64,000 nt of DNA from Datnioides undecimradiatus. Taxonomy: Eukaryota > Chordata > Actinopteri > Lobotiformes > Datnioididae. Both the position numbers and the translations under genes were made by a program. Of this stretch, positions 24,401 through 37,233 are shown piece after piece. A model generated the notes under the pieces. The model was given only the letters and a program-made list of their open reading frames with translations. It had not been told where the DNA came from and ran no database searches. Position 1 is the stretch's first letter, and each line of letters opens with the position of its first letter. Location: the NCBI GenBank assembly GCA_008933995.1, contig WARS01000043.1, positions 3,586,001-3,650,000 on the forward strand. The letters are read 5' to 3'.

Positions 24401-27400
24401 GCTGCTCTGGTCAAGGCTGTTGATAACATTAGGGTTTTTCTTTGGTGTGTGTGTGTGTGTGGGGGGGGGGTCGGTTGCTCTTCAGTGACCTTGCAACAAA
24501 TGGCTCAATTATCCGAGGTACCAGCAGACTTCATGCATTCTTTGGTTAACCCCTTGCTGTCACACGCAGTCACACACACACACTCACTCAAGTGTGCACT
24601 GGCCAGAGGGTTCAGAGGTCGCCGCACTCTGTGCACAGGCTCTTAACTTTTCTTCTCTCTCTTCCACTTTGACTAATTTGGTGACTTAACGACCAGTGCC
24701 TTGCAGAAGGAGTTGGCTTGCGGGCGGTTATGAGAGGGGTAGTTGAAGTCACATGTAGTAAAATTTCTCATAAATGCCAGGTAAAGTGTATTGAAGCCGT
24801 AAAATGCGCCATAAAGACTCATTGCAGTTTGAAAAAAGGTGGGATTAAACAAGGACCTCTTTATACCGGAGGCTGGTTTCGGTCCTGTGACGGTCAGGGA
24901 CGGTGAAAATCATCGCCCCGGTGAGTGCAAATCAAAATCTGCTTTAAAAAAAAAACAGAAACCTCAGCCACATGTTAAAAGTCCCACGTAGCTGCAGGAA
25001 GAGCGTGTGAGATGAAAGCTCTAATAAATGCAGTTAACCACAGATTGTTTAGTGTTACGTTGATACTATGCATCTGAGATTATGCTAATGTTTCCCTTGT
25101 AAATTGCACAAGAGGATCAAGCAAATAATTACATATAAAGAGAGACACGAGTTAACCCGACCACACACGCAGCTGAGAAGGTCCGATCAATCTCATTCAT
25201 TGCACAGTTTAACTTACTTAAACTAAGAGATCTGAGCTGTCGGAGCTTTTATGGGTTGCCAGGAGGTTACCGAGAAAATAAAAACTAAATAATTAACCAA
25301 ATGTAAACGACTAACCCCCCCTTCTGCTCACAGAGCCTAACTTCTGATGATTGTTTAGTAATTTAGGTCATTAATTCATTGTAAAAACATGCAAATAATG
25401 GCAATAATGCACATGTAACGCCATGTTCCTGTTGGTTTTTACAATATTTTAAATCGTATTGTAAATTTTCTATTTTTCATTTATGCCTCCTATCTGGCTG
25501 TACTTGCAGGCACCAACATACCACGGGAGAAACTAGTTTCTGGTTGTGATTCTGCTAAGAGCACTGCTGCCAAAATGCCAAAATGTCACTGGAAACCTTC
25601 AAAGTAAGCACAAGAAGCCGTGTATGTGCACATGGATTGGTAAAAAATATATTTGTTTTCCATTTTCTGGTGTGTCAGTGCATCAAAATGAGTTTAAAGA
25701 AACTGTTTACTCTCGTGTATAATTCCAGAAATAGCTAATTAACGTTCATAAGTGATAAAATGATGCACCGACAGCACTTTACTGCTGTCTTTTAAAGCGC
25801 CTGACATTTTATTCCCACTTTGCACCATTAACGTCTCGCATCCACCTACAAATGTGATGTTTTATGGGCTGGAGGTTATGTGTTAAGTGTTTTTTCCTCT
25901 GTTTATAATGCGTCTTGAATGTTAAGCTGTGATTGTTTATTTATGATTTGGTGTCAAGTTCTGTGGCATTATGTATAATGTATATATTAAACATCAAGTC
26001 TTAGATTCTGATCTGTAAGAATGCAAAAAAGACTATATTTGTGCCATACACCACCTGCACTGATCAGTGATTTCAATAGAGAATGCATGTTTGTGCATAT
26101 GTTGTTTAATCTACAGGTTCCCAGTTAATGGAAAACACAAAGACCCACTCTGTTTTGTATGTTTTGGCATCATGCATCGTCTTTGCATCCTGTCTCTCTG
26201 TCCACATACGTCCAAAACTCTCATTCACCCCCTTTTGGTGATGCTTTGGACTTTTGGCTCTCTCCTGCTGGATGCACATCTTTATGAAATATCATAGCCT
26301 GTATTTCCCCCAATTGTTAAAACGCTGTATGGAACAGTTAATGTTTCATTCCCTGCACCTGTAATATTAATTGTGGTACTTTCACCCGAGTACCTGGCCA
26401 TACTAGGCGCCAAAGCGCGTTTTTTGTTTTTTGGATCTTGAGTTTTGGGAGATCGGGGTGCATTTCTCTGCTGCAGCCCCGTGTTGTCATTTTAATTGGT
26501 GCATATTTTTCCATTCAATCTTGCCCAGTGTAGCTTTAAGACCCAAGATTAATCCACAAAAAGTGATTTAATTCCTGTAAAATCCAGCGTGCGGCATGGC
26601 TCCCCTGTTTCAGTAATAAGACAGCATTAGGAGGAGTTTCACAAAACATAACCTGGAAGCACAACAGCGAGACAACGGGGACTGAATGCCTGGAGAAATA
26701 TACAAATGATCGGCAACATTTGCAAGCTGCTCTGCTCTCTTCTTTCCACCTCTCTCTCTGTCTCCTCCCCTCTCTCCCCTCTGAGCGTGCTTCAGCGCTC
26801 CTCCAATGCATTTCAGAGAAGATTGCTCCGTCAACCTTTTAAAGGTGGCGATTCACAGCGTGCCACTTCCTTCCCCTCCACAACCAATATGCAATTATCG
26901 CCTAAAGTGAGCTCTACGCCGTACCAGGTGCTGGAAATTGTGTGTTTTGTAGGAATGCTATCCATTCAGGGTATATTGACATTAACTTTTCCCCCTATGC
27001 TATTATGAACCTTTTATGGTAGCGCACTGTTATTCCTAAGCAGGACTAGGAAAAAAAAAAGCCCCGGTTGCAAAAGCATGTGACCTGACATTTTATTTTT
27101 TTTTTTGCTATTCTTTTAAAAAGGTAGCCTCCATTGTTGTTTCTGTGCCGGGATGGGAGAAGTAACGAATGGGGGAGATGCAGAATTCACACAAAAGACA
27201 CATTTTTGGTACAACAGAGGTCCACAGCCGCCTCCGCGCAAGCTTTTAAGGGTTTTATTCAAAGTGTTACTGATTTATTTTTACCCAAACCCCCTCAAAG
27301 TTTCTGTGAATGTTGCCAGTTTTGTTTCCCTTAAGGAAAGAATGAGAGTTTGAGTGTTTACTGCCACAATGAAGCCCAAAGAGTCGGGCCTCTTTGTAGC

Positions 27401-28830
27401 AGGGGGCAGATGGACATCAAATCAAATCAGAAAAATTAAATTATAACTAATAATTCAGAAAATTAAATAAAAGCAGAAATACCAGCTAATGAAATACCCT
27501 ATTACACGTTAAAGTCCTGCATTCAAATTCAAAAGTTATTATTGGTACTTTAAGCCACTGGAGAGTTTAACTTACAACAAGTCCATATGTCTTAATAACT
27601 AGTAACTAATGACCTGAGAACCATGTCGAGGATCATCATGATCCACAACGTGACCAGAGCTGGTTATAAGGCGAAGACCTCGAGATTCTGTTCAACACGT
27701 CTTTAGCCTTTTGGATGGTTGTGCACCATGAGAGGAGACGACACTGTACGACACTGTTCTGAGGCGTCCTGATGGAGTAAATTCAATGCAGGTGACCTGA
27801 ACTGTGGCACAATGAAGCTGCACCATCGCACCAACACAAACGTCGCCCGCCTGTCCTACTCATTGGATCTGGCAAACTGTGCATGAAGTGGTTTCGTAAC
27901 AGCACTTCCTGGGAGCTGTGCAGGTGCAGGAGGAGCACTGGGAAGAGTCTATCGCTGCACAAGGTGACTAATTTTAAGGAGGTGGAAGCCAAGTTTTTGC
28001 TTGTCTGTCTCTTAGCGCTTTGCGTGTTTTCCCATGTGCAACATGAAAGTGCAGATTTCAGGGTGTAGTTTGCTAAAAGTTATGAAGCAAAAACAGAAAA
28101 ACCAACATGTGTCTGAGATAAAGCGATATCTTAGCAGTGTGTTGGTGTTGCATTGTCGGAAGTCTACTCCCCAGGGTCATGTTTAGTGTGTGGCACCATT
28201 GTGGTCCAACATACTACAGTCATTTACATTTTACCCATCTGGGTCTGGTACAATGACTCTGCTTTGTGTACAGTTTGAAACAACAACGCTGTATTCAGAC
28301 ATACAGCGAGTCTGCAGGGGCTTCTTCTATCACTTGTTTATTTTCTCTTGGACAGTGGCACCAGCCACCAACACTGGCATGCTGGGTAATGGATACACAG
28401 TGGCATTGAGACACTTCTTATATAAAGATTGCTTCTCGTTAAACTGTGAAAAGCTGCTTCTTGTTAGAGGAGAGAAAAGCTTCCCTCGAGCTGAACTGAA
28501 GAGAGCTCGCAGAGTGCCCAGATGGCCGAGTCTGTGTGAATGTTGAGCGGTGGAAGTGCTGAAGAAATGCCAAGTGAGCTATGAATTCCAGTGATGGATG
28601 TTTTTCATTATGACTCCGGCCAGCACAAGGCCTAAATATCTTTAAAGCAGTGGGGAAAGGTTAATGTCAGCTCCAGGGGATTGCAGGTTTTTTGACATCT
28701 GACTATCTGACAGAAGATTTAATTATATAGGACAGATACTTAGCCCTAACAGCATTAGCATCAGAACTCAAAAAAACTGTATATACACCATTATTTCCAT
28801 CATTTTAAAGGACACAATTAGGCAAAAGAT
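21430..28830. other. Intergenic, no gene seen
   Basis: AT-rich, mostly unique sequence with GCTAA-type words around 21.65-21.8 and 22.85-22.98 kb, (GT)8 followed by ten G at 24445-24470, and long AT-rich stretches (23.2-23.4, 24.9-26.0 kb). No open frame with a recognisable domain, splice-linked exons or RNA gene was found. Confidence 0.6.
24445..24470. repeat. (GT)8 plus G10 tract
   Basis: GT run passing directly into ten consecutive G. Confidence 0.95.
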
Positions 28831-28836
28831 ATGAAT

Positions 28837-29242
28837 TAAAGGTACGCTGTGGAGATTTTGACCACTAGAGGTGCTGTGGATCAATGTTTTGATGTGCTGG
28901 TCCCCACTTTCTTTGTATTCGTTGCTCAAGAGTGTGTGAAGGAGCATGAGGTGACACAATACACATCTCTATGCATGTTTACTGAGCTGTAAATGGCAAA
29001 AGAATGACTGAATTTGATTTACGCTGATTTCTTTGCATTGTAACGTCAATATTTACAGCCCTGACGATGTTTCTTTAATAGATTTTAATCCTTAAATATA
29101 ATTTTTTTTGCTAATTTAGTTCAAAGTTTCTATTATAGTATAATAAAGGGAGCAAAGTGACTTAAAAATGTGTCATTAAAGTGTGTGGATGTCAACAAAA
29201 TCCCTGTTTGTTTACAAGAAAACTTTGCGTGGTGCCTTTAAT
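28837..29242. mobile_element. MITE-like element with TTAAAGG termini
   Basis: The left end TTAAAGGTACGCTGTGGAG is partly mirrored on the right by GCGTGGTGCCTTTAAT (about 29227-29242). Near the left end is GACCACTAGAGGTGCTGTGG, a word set common in fish MITE-like repeats. There is no coding capacity. The termini are imperfect and the right border is less certain than the left. Confidence 0.45.
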
Positions 29243-29279
29243 CCAGAGTATTTACACAAATAATCAAAATGCGCAGCTG

Positions 29280-29710
29280 TGGTTTTTGAAAACTTGAATG
29301 TATTTAATCGCCTTTAACTGGCAAACCAATTTAATTCCTCCACCATAATGAGATTAATTCATTCTTTTTTTAATTTAATTAACCCTAATATTTTACTGAG
29401 CAGGGACACATTAAGTTCAATGGGGCTTTTGATACAATATAATGGATAAATTAGTTGATTAAATTTCAATTAAGCTAAAAACCTCAGGGGATGAGGCTTC
29501 ATGACATTAATGACTGACAGCACCGCAATGCAAGGCACCATTATAGCCGGGAGATTGAGAGCCATTTGCCTTTGACAGCGTCCTGGCTGCAAGGATGTTG
29601 TGCCAGACAGTGAGGTGTACAGCAAAAATATAAGCGGATAATGGATTTGTGTGGTTGCATCAGCAGTTAACATTTTACCTATTAGTCCATCTGGCCTTCA
29701 TTAACTTCAG
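29280..29710. promoter_or_regulatory. Candidate conserved non-coding element
   Basis: Low-CpG, complex sequence without stop-free coding frames, dense in homeodomain-type words (GAGATTAATTC, TAATTTAATTAACC, TTAGTTGATTAAATTTCAATTAAG) and followed by TGACATTAATGACTGACAG. This texture is typical of vertebrate developmental enhancers. No alignment was possible here, so conservation is inferred from composition only. Confidence 0.35.
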
Positions 29711-29994
29711 CGCAGTTATTCAATGTTGGACACGCAGCGCTCAAACCTGACTGCTCATCCTCACTCTCGGTTCATTTTCATTGACATCTCAGGTTTTGCT
29801 CCTCTTACACTTCTTTTTTCTTTCCTTCAGTGTGAATTATTCCCACAGACCACCATCAAAACATGTTTCTGGACACAAAACAAAATGCAGTTGGAACAGC
29901 TATGATGGAAAAGCTCGGAAACTGACTCGGATCAGAATCGTCCATGTTCCTCGCACCATCTGGTGATGTATTCTGGAGACCTGTGGGTGAGAGA

Positions 29995-30013
29995 GTGTGT
30001 GTGTGTGTGTGTG
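29995..30013. repeat. (GT)9 microsatellite
   Basis: Perfect GT run. Confidence 0.95.
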
Positions 30014-31128
30014 CAGGAAACGAAATCGAGACATATGGCCTGTGAACTGTACATCAGAATAGACGGAGCAAGCGGGTCGGAGAGGCTGAGCAGCGATGGT
30101 GATGCTGGTTAACTGCTCATATCTCTCATTTAAAAACCTCTGAATGAGCTCGACGAGGTGTTTCACATCTACACACCCTCAGTTTGTGCAGACTTTAATA
30201 TCAGCGTTCTCAGATTTATGAACCTGCACACTGATTAAGAATAAAATCATGAATTAAATGCTCATGTACTTTAAACGGACAGTGATAATACGTTGAAATA
30301 ATGCAAAATGTGATTTAGGTTCATGGTTGTCATGACTCTTTTCACACAGAACAGATCATCTTCATGTGAGAATGAATAACCGCACTGATGGAGTTGCTCT
30401 CAACTCCTCCCACGCAATTAAATCAGCGCCTCCATAATGCAGCATTATGTCATCCACAAGAAGCAAAAACCTCAGTCTAAAAACCTAAAAAGGTAAATAT
30501 CAAACAACACGTCGACACCTGTTTTCCAGATTATGCTCCTCCTTTATGAAAATGCATTGCGTCAGATAGATTTTAGTTCAGGGGCTAAAAAGGTTTAACA
30601 ACTGATCAAATAAAAGACAATAAATCGAAAAAGGTTTTGATGCGTAACATAAAGTAACCCTTGTTCAATTATAAATAATTGCAATTCTTACAAAATTTGT
30701 ATATTTTGATATGAAGAAGAGAAAAATCATATCAATAGATAAAAAAAATGTTGGAATCTGTAAAAGAAATAATCAAAAATAAAAGAGGATTTAAAAAAAA
30801 ATCATAATATACATGCCTGGTGAGTTAACAACAACAATATAACAAGTACAAATGCTAAAATGATAACGGCTTTATCCTCTCAAATGTGTTTCAGCTGAAT
30901 AACTCTGTTGGTTTAATCAAGATGGTTGAAAAATAAGTCATGCATTACTTATAACCTTTTCAAGGAGCTCTCATGCACTATAATAGTTTTGCTATGACCC
31001 TTTCTTAAAATTGCAACTTTCCTGGAATGAACCTCCTGACAGTCATGTGAAGATCAAACATAAACCAGATCATAAATCTCATGAGTGGAAGTGCAAACCT
31101 GACATTTTTAAGCTCATCCTACATGATT

Positions 31129-31155
31129 TGTGTGTGTGTGTGTGTGTGTGTGTGT
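31129..31155. repeat. (TG)13 microsatellite
   Basis: Perfect TG run. Confidence 0.95.
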
Positions 31156-31839
31156 TATAAATTAATGTATCTACACTGACAAAACACAAAAATGCACAAA
31201 ACAGTGGCTGAATCTCTTGTTCTGTTTATCAAAAAGGAAAAAGAACAAGTGAAATGTCATTTTTAAGGCGCTCCCTGCAGCGCTAATTCATGCTCATTTC
31301 TCCTTTGCGTCACTTTGTCACATGAGGACGACGCGAGAGGTCATCTGACTGCAGGAGTCCTCCACCACAAGTCCTGATTCAAAACAATCGAAGCCAAAGA
31401 TTTGACCAGCGCTGCACCACGTCTCACTGGCATGTGAAGCATGTGTGACGGCTCACAAGGCGCCTGTTGTCTGACAGCAGCGCGGAGGCAAAAGACGTCA
31501 GCGCTACAGTACGAAGTGATCAGCGGTCACTTTCCAAGCTGTTAACAAAGAAAGAGCAAACGGGAGTTATTCAGAATAAAGAGATCCAAAGATAGCTGCA
31601 TTGTGATGTGATGAAATCAAAGCTGAGCTAAGTCGCTCCAGTCACCAACACCAAGAAATGCGAACCAGTCACTAAGACACACGGGCGATCAGTTCACTGT
31701 GTTTCTGAAAGATTTTCCTTTATCACTGAGGATATGTTAACAGGGATAACATCTCACTGTCATTATATCTTGTATAATTCATCTGAGAAATGAACTTTAA
31801 AGGTTCCAGTTTAAAGGACTGGTTGATATACTGTGGTTT

Positions 31840-32110
31840 TAGATGGCTAAGCTAATGCTAGCTCACTTGCTAGCCCATAAAACATGGTCTTGACTGGCTA
31901 AAGCTAGCTTGCGGTTTGCAAATGACTTTCTTTATGAGGTTGCAGGGGTTAACTGGCTAATGTTAGCCTACTTTGCTAATGTTATATTGCCAACAAAATA
32001 CTATCTGAGTGACTGTTGTCTAGCTTGCCAGATTAGCATTAGCAAGATGCCGGCCAACTAGATAAGTGTACCTGTAAGCTAAGTAGGCTTAGCTGTGGTG
32101 TGGCTGCTCT
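31840..32110. repeat. GCTAA/GCTAGC-rich segment
   Basis: Irregular recurrence of GGCTAA, GCTAGC, GCTAATG and TTAGCC on both strands (for example GGCTAAGCTAATGCTAGC at the start, GACTGGCTAA three times). It may be several overlapping old repeat insertions or a degenerate tandem repeat. Confidence 0.5.
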
Positions 32111-34183
32111 GTGACTGGCTAATGAAATGAGTTAGAAGCCGATATACTGGGAAACTGCTGATACACTATTGTCCCGTATTTATTGTTTGTCTGTGTTTGG
32201 TCTAGTTTATGACACATCACACACTGTCTATTAGCCGAAGCTGCTTATCGATGCTAACGAGTAGCATACAGTATGAAGTATAGTGTATTTTCTGCAAAAC
32301 CTTGAAGAAGTCTCAATATAGATGAATCATTTCTTCAACTATCCGGACATCATACAAATGAATTCTCATGACAATGTGTGTGTGTTGGTCTGCTTGCTGC
32401 GCGCTGCCATTAATCAGCCCGTCCTCCACCATTTGACGGCGGGAGGCTTGTCTGAGAATGTGAGGCATTTTGGTGGGAGAACGGCTGTTGTCGGAGGCCT
32501 TCCAGGTAAAGCAGGGAGACATGAAACACGTGAGAAACTGCCTTTTTTTAGGCACCTCGATCCTCCTACGTGAACGCACGCACACATGCAACGAGACACA
32601 CACTCAGAGGTCTCTGCTGTCACAACAAACAGCAGTGGGTGACCCGCGGAGTCAGGAGGCGTCTCTGAAATCAGCTGTCTTTGTGTTAAAACAGTCTCCT
32701 GCTGTTTGTACAATCGGGTCATTCCCAAACTCGGCTGCCTGGGTGGAAACACGTGCAGAGCGAGCCGTGGATTTCCAGCTAACATCCCCCACAACCCCAC
32801 AAATCCTGACAACTAACAGTACAACCTGTCCAGAAACGACTGCGCTTCACTTACACAGTTGTGATACGTGGGCAACTTTCTTTTTTTTTAACACAATGCA
32901 GACGGCCAACGCTGCCCTGAGCGGGGAGAGAAGCTGGCAGGAGACAAAAATCGATATTTTCTTTAAACTTTTATTTAAGCGGGCACTTAACAAAGAACAA
33001 ATCCTTGTTTACAGGGATGGCCCGTCAGAGTAGCTGCAGGGAGACGGAGGAGCTCATAGAAAACGCAGCAGGTTGAAGCACCTCCCTTCTGCTGCCGGAC
33101 GCTGAGCTGCTCCACTGGAGCCGTTACTGGGAAATGTGGTTTGCTAGAGGGCAACTGGGCAGAGGAGTGTTACTCACTTGGTTTCCCCTGATGTGATCTG
33201 ATGAAACCAGTGACTGTACAGCTTCGCTTTGTGTTTTACAAGTGAGATTCTCTAAATACTAATGATACATTGATAATTAATTGATGAATCCAAAATTCAA
33301 AAAAACTGAAAGATCACTTTCATAATAAAAAATAAGGTTTTCGAAATTAATACACATCATGACTTTTAAAACTTAAATTCAAGTTTAATTTAAATTGCAT
33401 AATAATACTACTTCTCTTACTACCATGAATAATAACAATAATAATAATTATTCTAATTATTAATAATTCAGATTAATAGTGCAGTCATGAAAATAGACCT
33501 TTTGTATGTTGATATCACACTGCAACGCTACTCTGAAGGCCACTTAAACAAATAACTTTATTTTTTAGTTTGATTTCATTTAAACATTACTATAATATTT
33601 AATAATATCACTTTTTAATAACATTAATGCATTACCGTATTACATATTGCCACACATCAGGAGCATGTACAACAATAACCACAGATAGATAGAGACAGAA
33701 ATAATGAGTTTCTAGCTGCCAGTGTAAACCAGGTCATAGTGACAGCTTTAATGCCCCGACCAGGAGCATCATGGCTGGTAAAGTGCCCCCCCTCGCCTGC
33801 CCCACCAGCCCCACCAGCCCCTCGCCCTCCTGCAGACAGCAAGTCAACTGTGTCATTGGCCTGCTAATGGGAGGGATCACGCATGGCTGTATAACAAGAG
33901 CAGGACAAGCTGTCAGCGGTCCTCTGACAGGTGCAGCTTTCCCAGAATGCCTCGCAGCCGTGCCGCAGAGCGCCGTCGAAGCCCCTGAATCTCCGGCTGC
34001 TCTCTGCTGACGAGCCAAACGCGTCCATCTCCCGCAGACACAAGTAATTAGGTTTTCACCCGGGCCTTACACAGCAAACTGGAATATACTCTGCCAGTCC
34101 TCCGCTCTCACCGGCTCCCACTCTTCCTTCCTTCCTTTCACCTCCAATCAAACCTCCTCCAGCCCTTTCACAACGAGGACGGA

Positions 34184-34206
34184 TGTGTGTGTGTGTGTGT
34201 GTGTGT
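34184..34206. repeat. (GT)11 microsatellite
   Basis: Perfect GT run followed by CGGTCGGTG. Confidence 0.95.
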
Positions 34207-36213
34207 CGGTCGGTGAGACGCAAGGGAAAACGAGAAAAACAAAAAATAAAAAAGACGGGAAGCCTGAGAGAATGAATGACGAGGATGCACAAAGCTCCCA
34301 CAGCTAATCATGACTCTTTAACAATAACTGCCAAAACACAGCGTCGTGCACACGAGTGTGGGAGGTGGAGCCGCTGTCATTCAGTCGGGCCCCGCTGAGC
34401 AAACACATCGTCACAACAACGGCTATTTATTTACACAACACGCTTATGTAATGAATATGAAGCTGGATGCGGCACTACAAGGCCGCCGCTAATCAGAATG
34501 AGAGCGCTCGGAGCGATCAGTCTGGAGCTTCTAACGACCGGGATTCGTTTTTTGCGTCGCCTACGTTTGTGTATTTCTATATCTGAGGTAGGTCTGACCC
34601 TCGGTGAACCAGTCGTGATCAGCATCTGAGTTTTTCTGCAGATGAACACAATACTTGCACTGGAGTTTGCGCAAGTAGTTCAGCAGAGATCAGGCCTGGC
34701 TCTAGACATTAGAGGGTCTTAGGTGGGCTTTTCTTTGGGGGATCTTCTTACTCTGCCTGAAGCCAAGAGCTATGAAATAACTATACATGTGAAACAATAT
34801 AAACATGTTATTTGTTTTAGGACGACACCATGACACCCTTTGATATCGCTCTCCCACAGTCTGGCAAGAACATTCCTGCAGTCCATGTGCATAATCCTCA
34901 TAATACAATCCTCATGTTGCATTAATGCATGAAACGCACATTCATTGTAAACATTCGGCGCGTGTTCATTAAAAAAAAAGACTTTGAATCAGCGTTCTCA
35001 GCAACATCCTCAAGGCACAAAGTCTTTCTAGACGGCCAAGGAAAGAAAAATGAGGCTCTGGACGTCAGACGGGTTGGCAGGCAAACGGGACACCGCGGCC
35101 AACACTCAGCAGCAGTCAGACAATTCAAAATAATCGAAAATGACAACCAAGCTCACTCGGTGCGCGGAGGAATTAATACCGTTGATGTAAAGTGGGAATA
35201 TAGGCGCAGCAGCAACACGACTGGCAGCGCCAGAAGAGGCGCCGCGACGTTGCACTCTCCCCCTTTTTTTTTTTAAACCATCATATCGTTCGTTGGCAGC
35301 TTAATGACTGATTGCACAGGTTGCTGCAGCGCCTGTGCCAATCAAATCCATCCACTGATCCGTGATTGACATCGGGGGTCCTCTGGGTCAGGGAGTAGTA
35401 GATTGGCCTGACATGATCTCTCCATCGAGGAGGGGCTCCCCTGCACCGGGCAGAGCCATTAACCGTGTTTCTGTCACGTGTTTGTATGCACAGTTTCACG
35501 TTTCGCATCAGAAAAGGTCGCTTGAGGTGGTTTTTCTGCAAAAGTACTTAAGTGTGAGATATGAGACAGAAAGACTTATTTTCAAATCAGCCCCCCCCCC
35601 CCAAAAAAAAACTAGCTCGGTGTTGTATTACAACATGAATGTATGTTGCACAGACTAGCGTGCAAAACTCCACCTATCAGACATAGCAACAATGATCACA
35701 TGACTCTGTTTCACCAATCAGACGAAGCCATGCAATGCTCTGCCCGGCCTTGTTCTAATGTTATCTTCTATCTGCTGAGCCTGCTGGCCCATTTGGAGGG
35801 CAAGTGAATGATAATGTAAAGGGGCTAAATTAAGAATTAAGACAATACCAAATACAGGTAAAAACAGAAGTTAATAATTAATAGTAAGTATTATAATATA
35901 TGTCTCATGTTCATTTGTGCACCAGTGAAGCTGGTAGTTTGATTTCAGACATCCCTAAAATGGACTGCACCGTCTCTTAGCCTTAACACAAGCCTGTGCT
36001 CATGCGTGTTGTTCAAGCCAATGAAGGTTAATGGAAGTAATTAGCTATGTAGCTAATTTAGCATAATTTACTTTTTTACTTTTAGCATTTCTGAATTAGA
36101 TGAGATGAACTGTATCGTTAGCTTTGCAGAGATTGATTGATGTCCAACAGGCAAGACACTATAAAGCTTATCAGACGCTCTCAGAGTGAACGGCAGCGCT
36201 CCTCAGAGGTCTG

Positions 36214-36450
36214 TCAGATCAAGTGACGCCATTCCAGGTCGTTGATGAGCTGACAGTACGACATCTCCAGTCGGCAGATGATCTCTTTGAGCTTCGGGGC
36301 GCTGATGAAGGTGGTGGTGGGCGGCTAGAGCACTTTGTCCAGACCAGGTCTGACTCGTCCAGACCTGGTCAAGGATGACCCAAGCTTGTCGGAGGAGGTG
36401 ATAACGTCATTGGGAACACGCGAGTCCTCTATGCCCTGGAGAAGAAGATA
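36214..36450 (-). pseudogene. Coding-like relic of unidentified protein
   Basis: On the minus strand one frame reads IEDSRVPNDVITSSDKLG, then LTRSGRVRPGLDKVL, a stop, and then TTFISAPKLKEIICRLEM followed by SYCQLINDLEWRHL and a terminal stop. Residue usage is protein-like (amphipathic LKEIICRLEMSYCQLI) and unlike the random frames nearby. The sequence TATCTTCTTCTCCAG just before the frame looks like a splice acceptor. The internal stop and lack of neighbouring exons suggest a decayed gene or retrocopy fragment. I do not recognise the family, and chance cannot be excluded. Confidence 0.35.
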
Positions 36451-37233
36451 CACCCCTTCATAATTTGCACTCTGGAGATAACCAAGACTGTTTCAGCAGT
36501 TGTTTCAGCAGCAGAAAGGTCTGCTGAGATAGGCGATATGGATCCTGGATATCTGTTTGTGTTCTTATTTAAACAGCGGACGGAGAAAACAAGCGTTATG
36601 TGCATTCTGCCCCTTCGCTTTTTAAGGCCACTTGACAGAAGTAGGGCAACGGGAAGAGACACAGCATTTTTCAAAAGGATGCCTGAGAACACACACACTT
36701 ACAGGCCAGAAGTAATGTTTTTGATTCTGTCGCCGAAAAATGTGAAATGATACATCTCGCTGTGTGTATTTTCTAGGCCAGGACTGTACGCCAGATTCAC
36801 AGCGAGTCCCGCCACGGAGAGGGAACAAATTTATCTTGGCACTTACTCTCCGGCTGCAGCAGAACAAGTCTTCGCTGCGTCTTCGAGCTGTCGAGTCGGT
36901 TCTGCACTACGACAGAACCGGTGATTTTATCTTGCACGGAGTGACACAGTCTGTTTTGTGTTTGTGTGCGCGTGTTGGTGTGAAAGAAGGGAAGAGAAAC
37001 AAAAGTGTAACTGTCTGTTACTTGAGGCGGTTGTCTTTCCAAACTTGTTTTTAGCCTTTTAAAAGTTTCAATTCACTCAAATATTGTGCGCCATGTTACA
37101 CCGAGTGCGAGATGACAAATGCGCCGTCGGTGTCCAGTGGCAACTTCACGAAAACATGAACTTTTCAGGAAAGAAAATAAAAAGTCTTGTTTGGCACACA
37201 GGCCATCCAGTGGAGTTTGAAAAGTCGTTTTAA

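Larger units (their letters stand above)
29711..36200. other. Intergenic, no gene seen
   Basis: Contains (GT)n at 29995-30013, 31129-31155 and 34184-34206, an AT-rich stretch at 30.6-30.9 kb and another at 33.25-33.65 kb (with an ATAATAATAATAATT run). GCTAA-rich DNA at 31.84-32.1 kb is followed by moderately GC-rich unique DNA at 32.4-33.2 and 33.75-34.0 kb. The longest open frame (32470-33033, plus strand) has no recognisable domain and low-complexity composition. Confidence 0.6.

Noticed and set aside
32470-33033. 187-codon open frame on the plus strand
   Set aside because: Low-complexity, no domain, no conserved-looking composition, not linked to splice-compatible exons; probably chance in GC-richer DNA.
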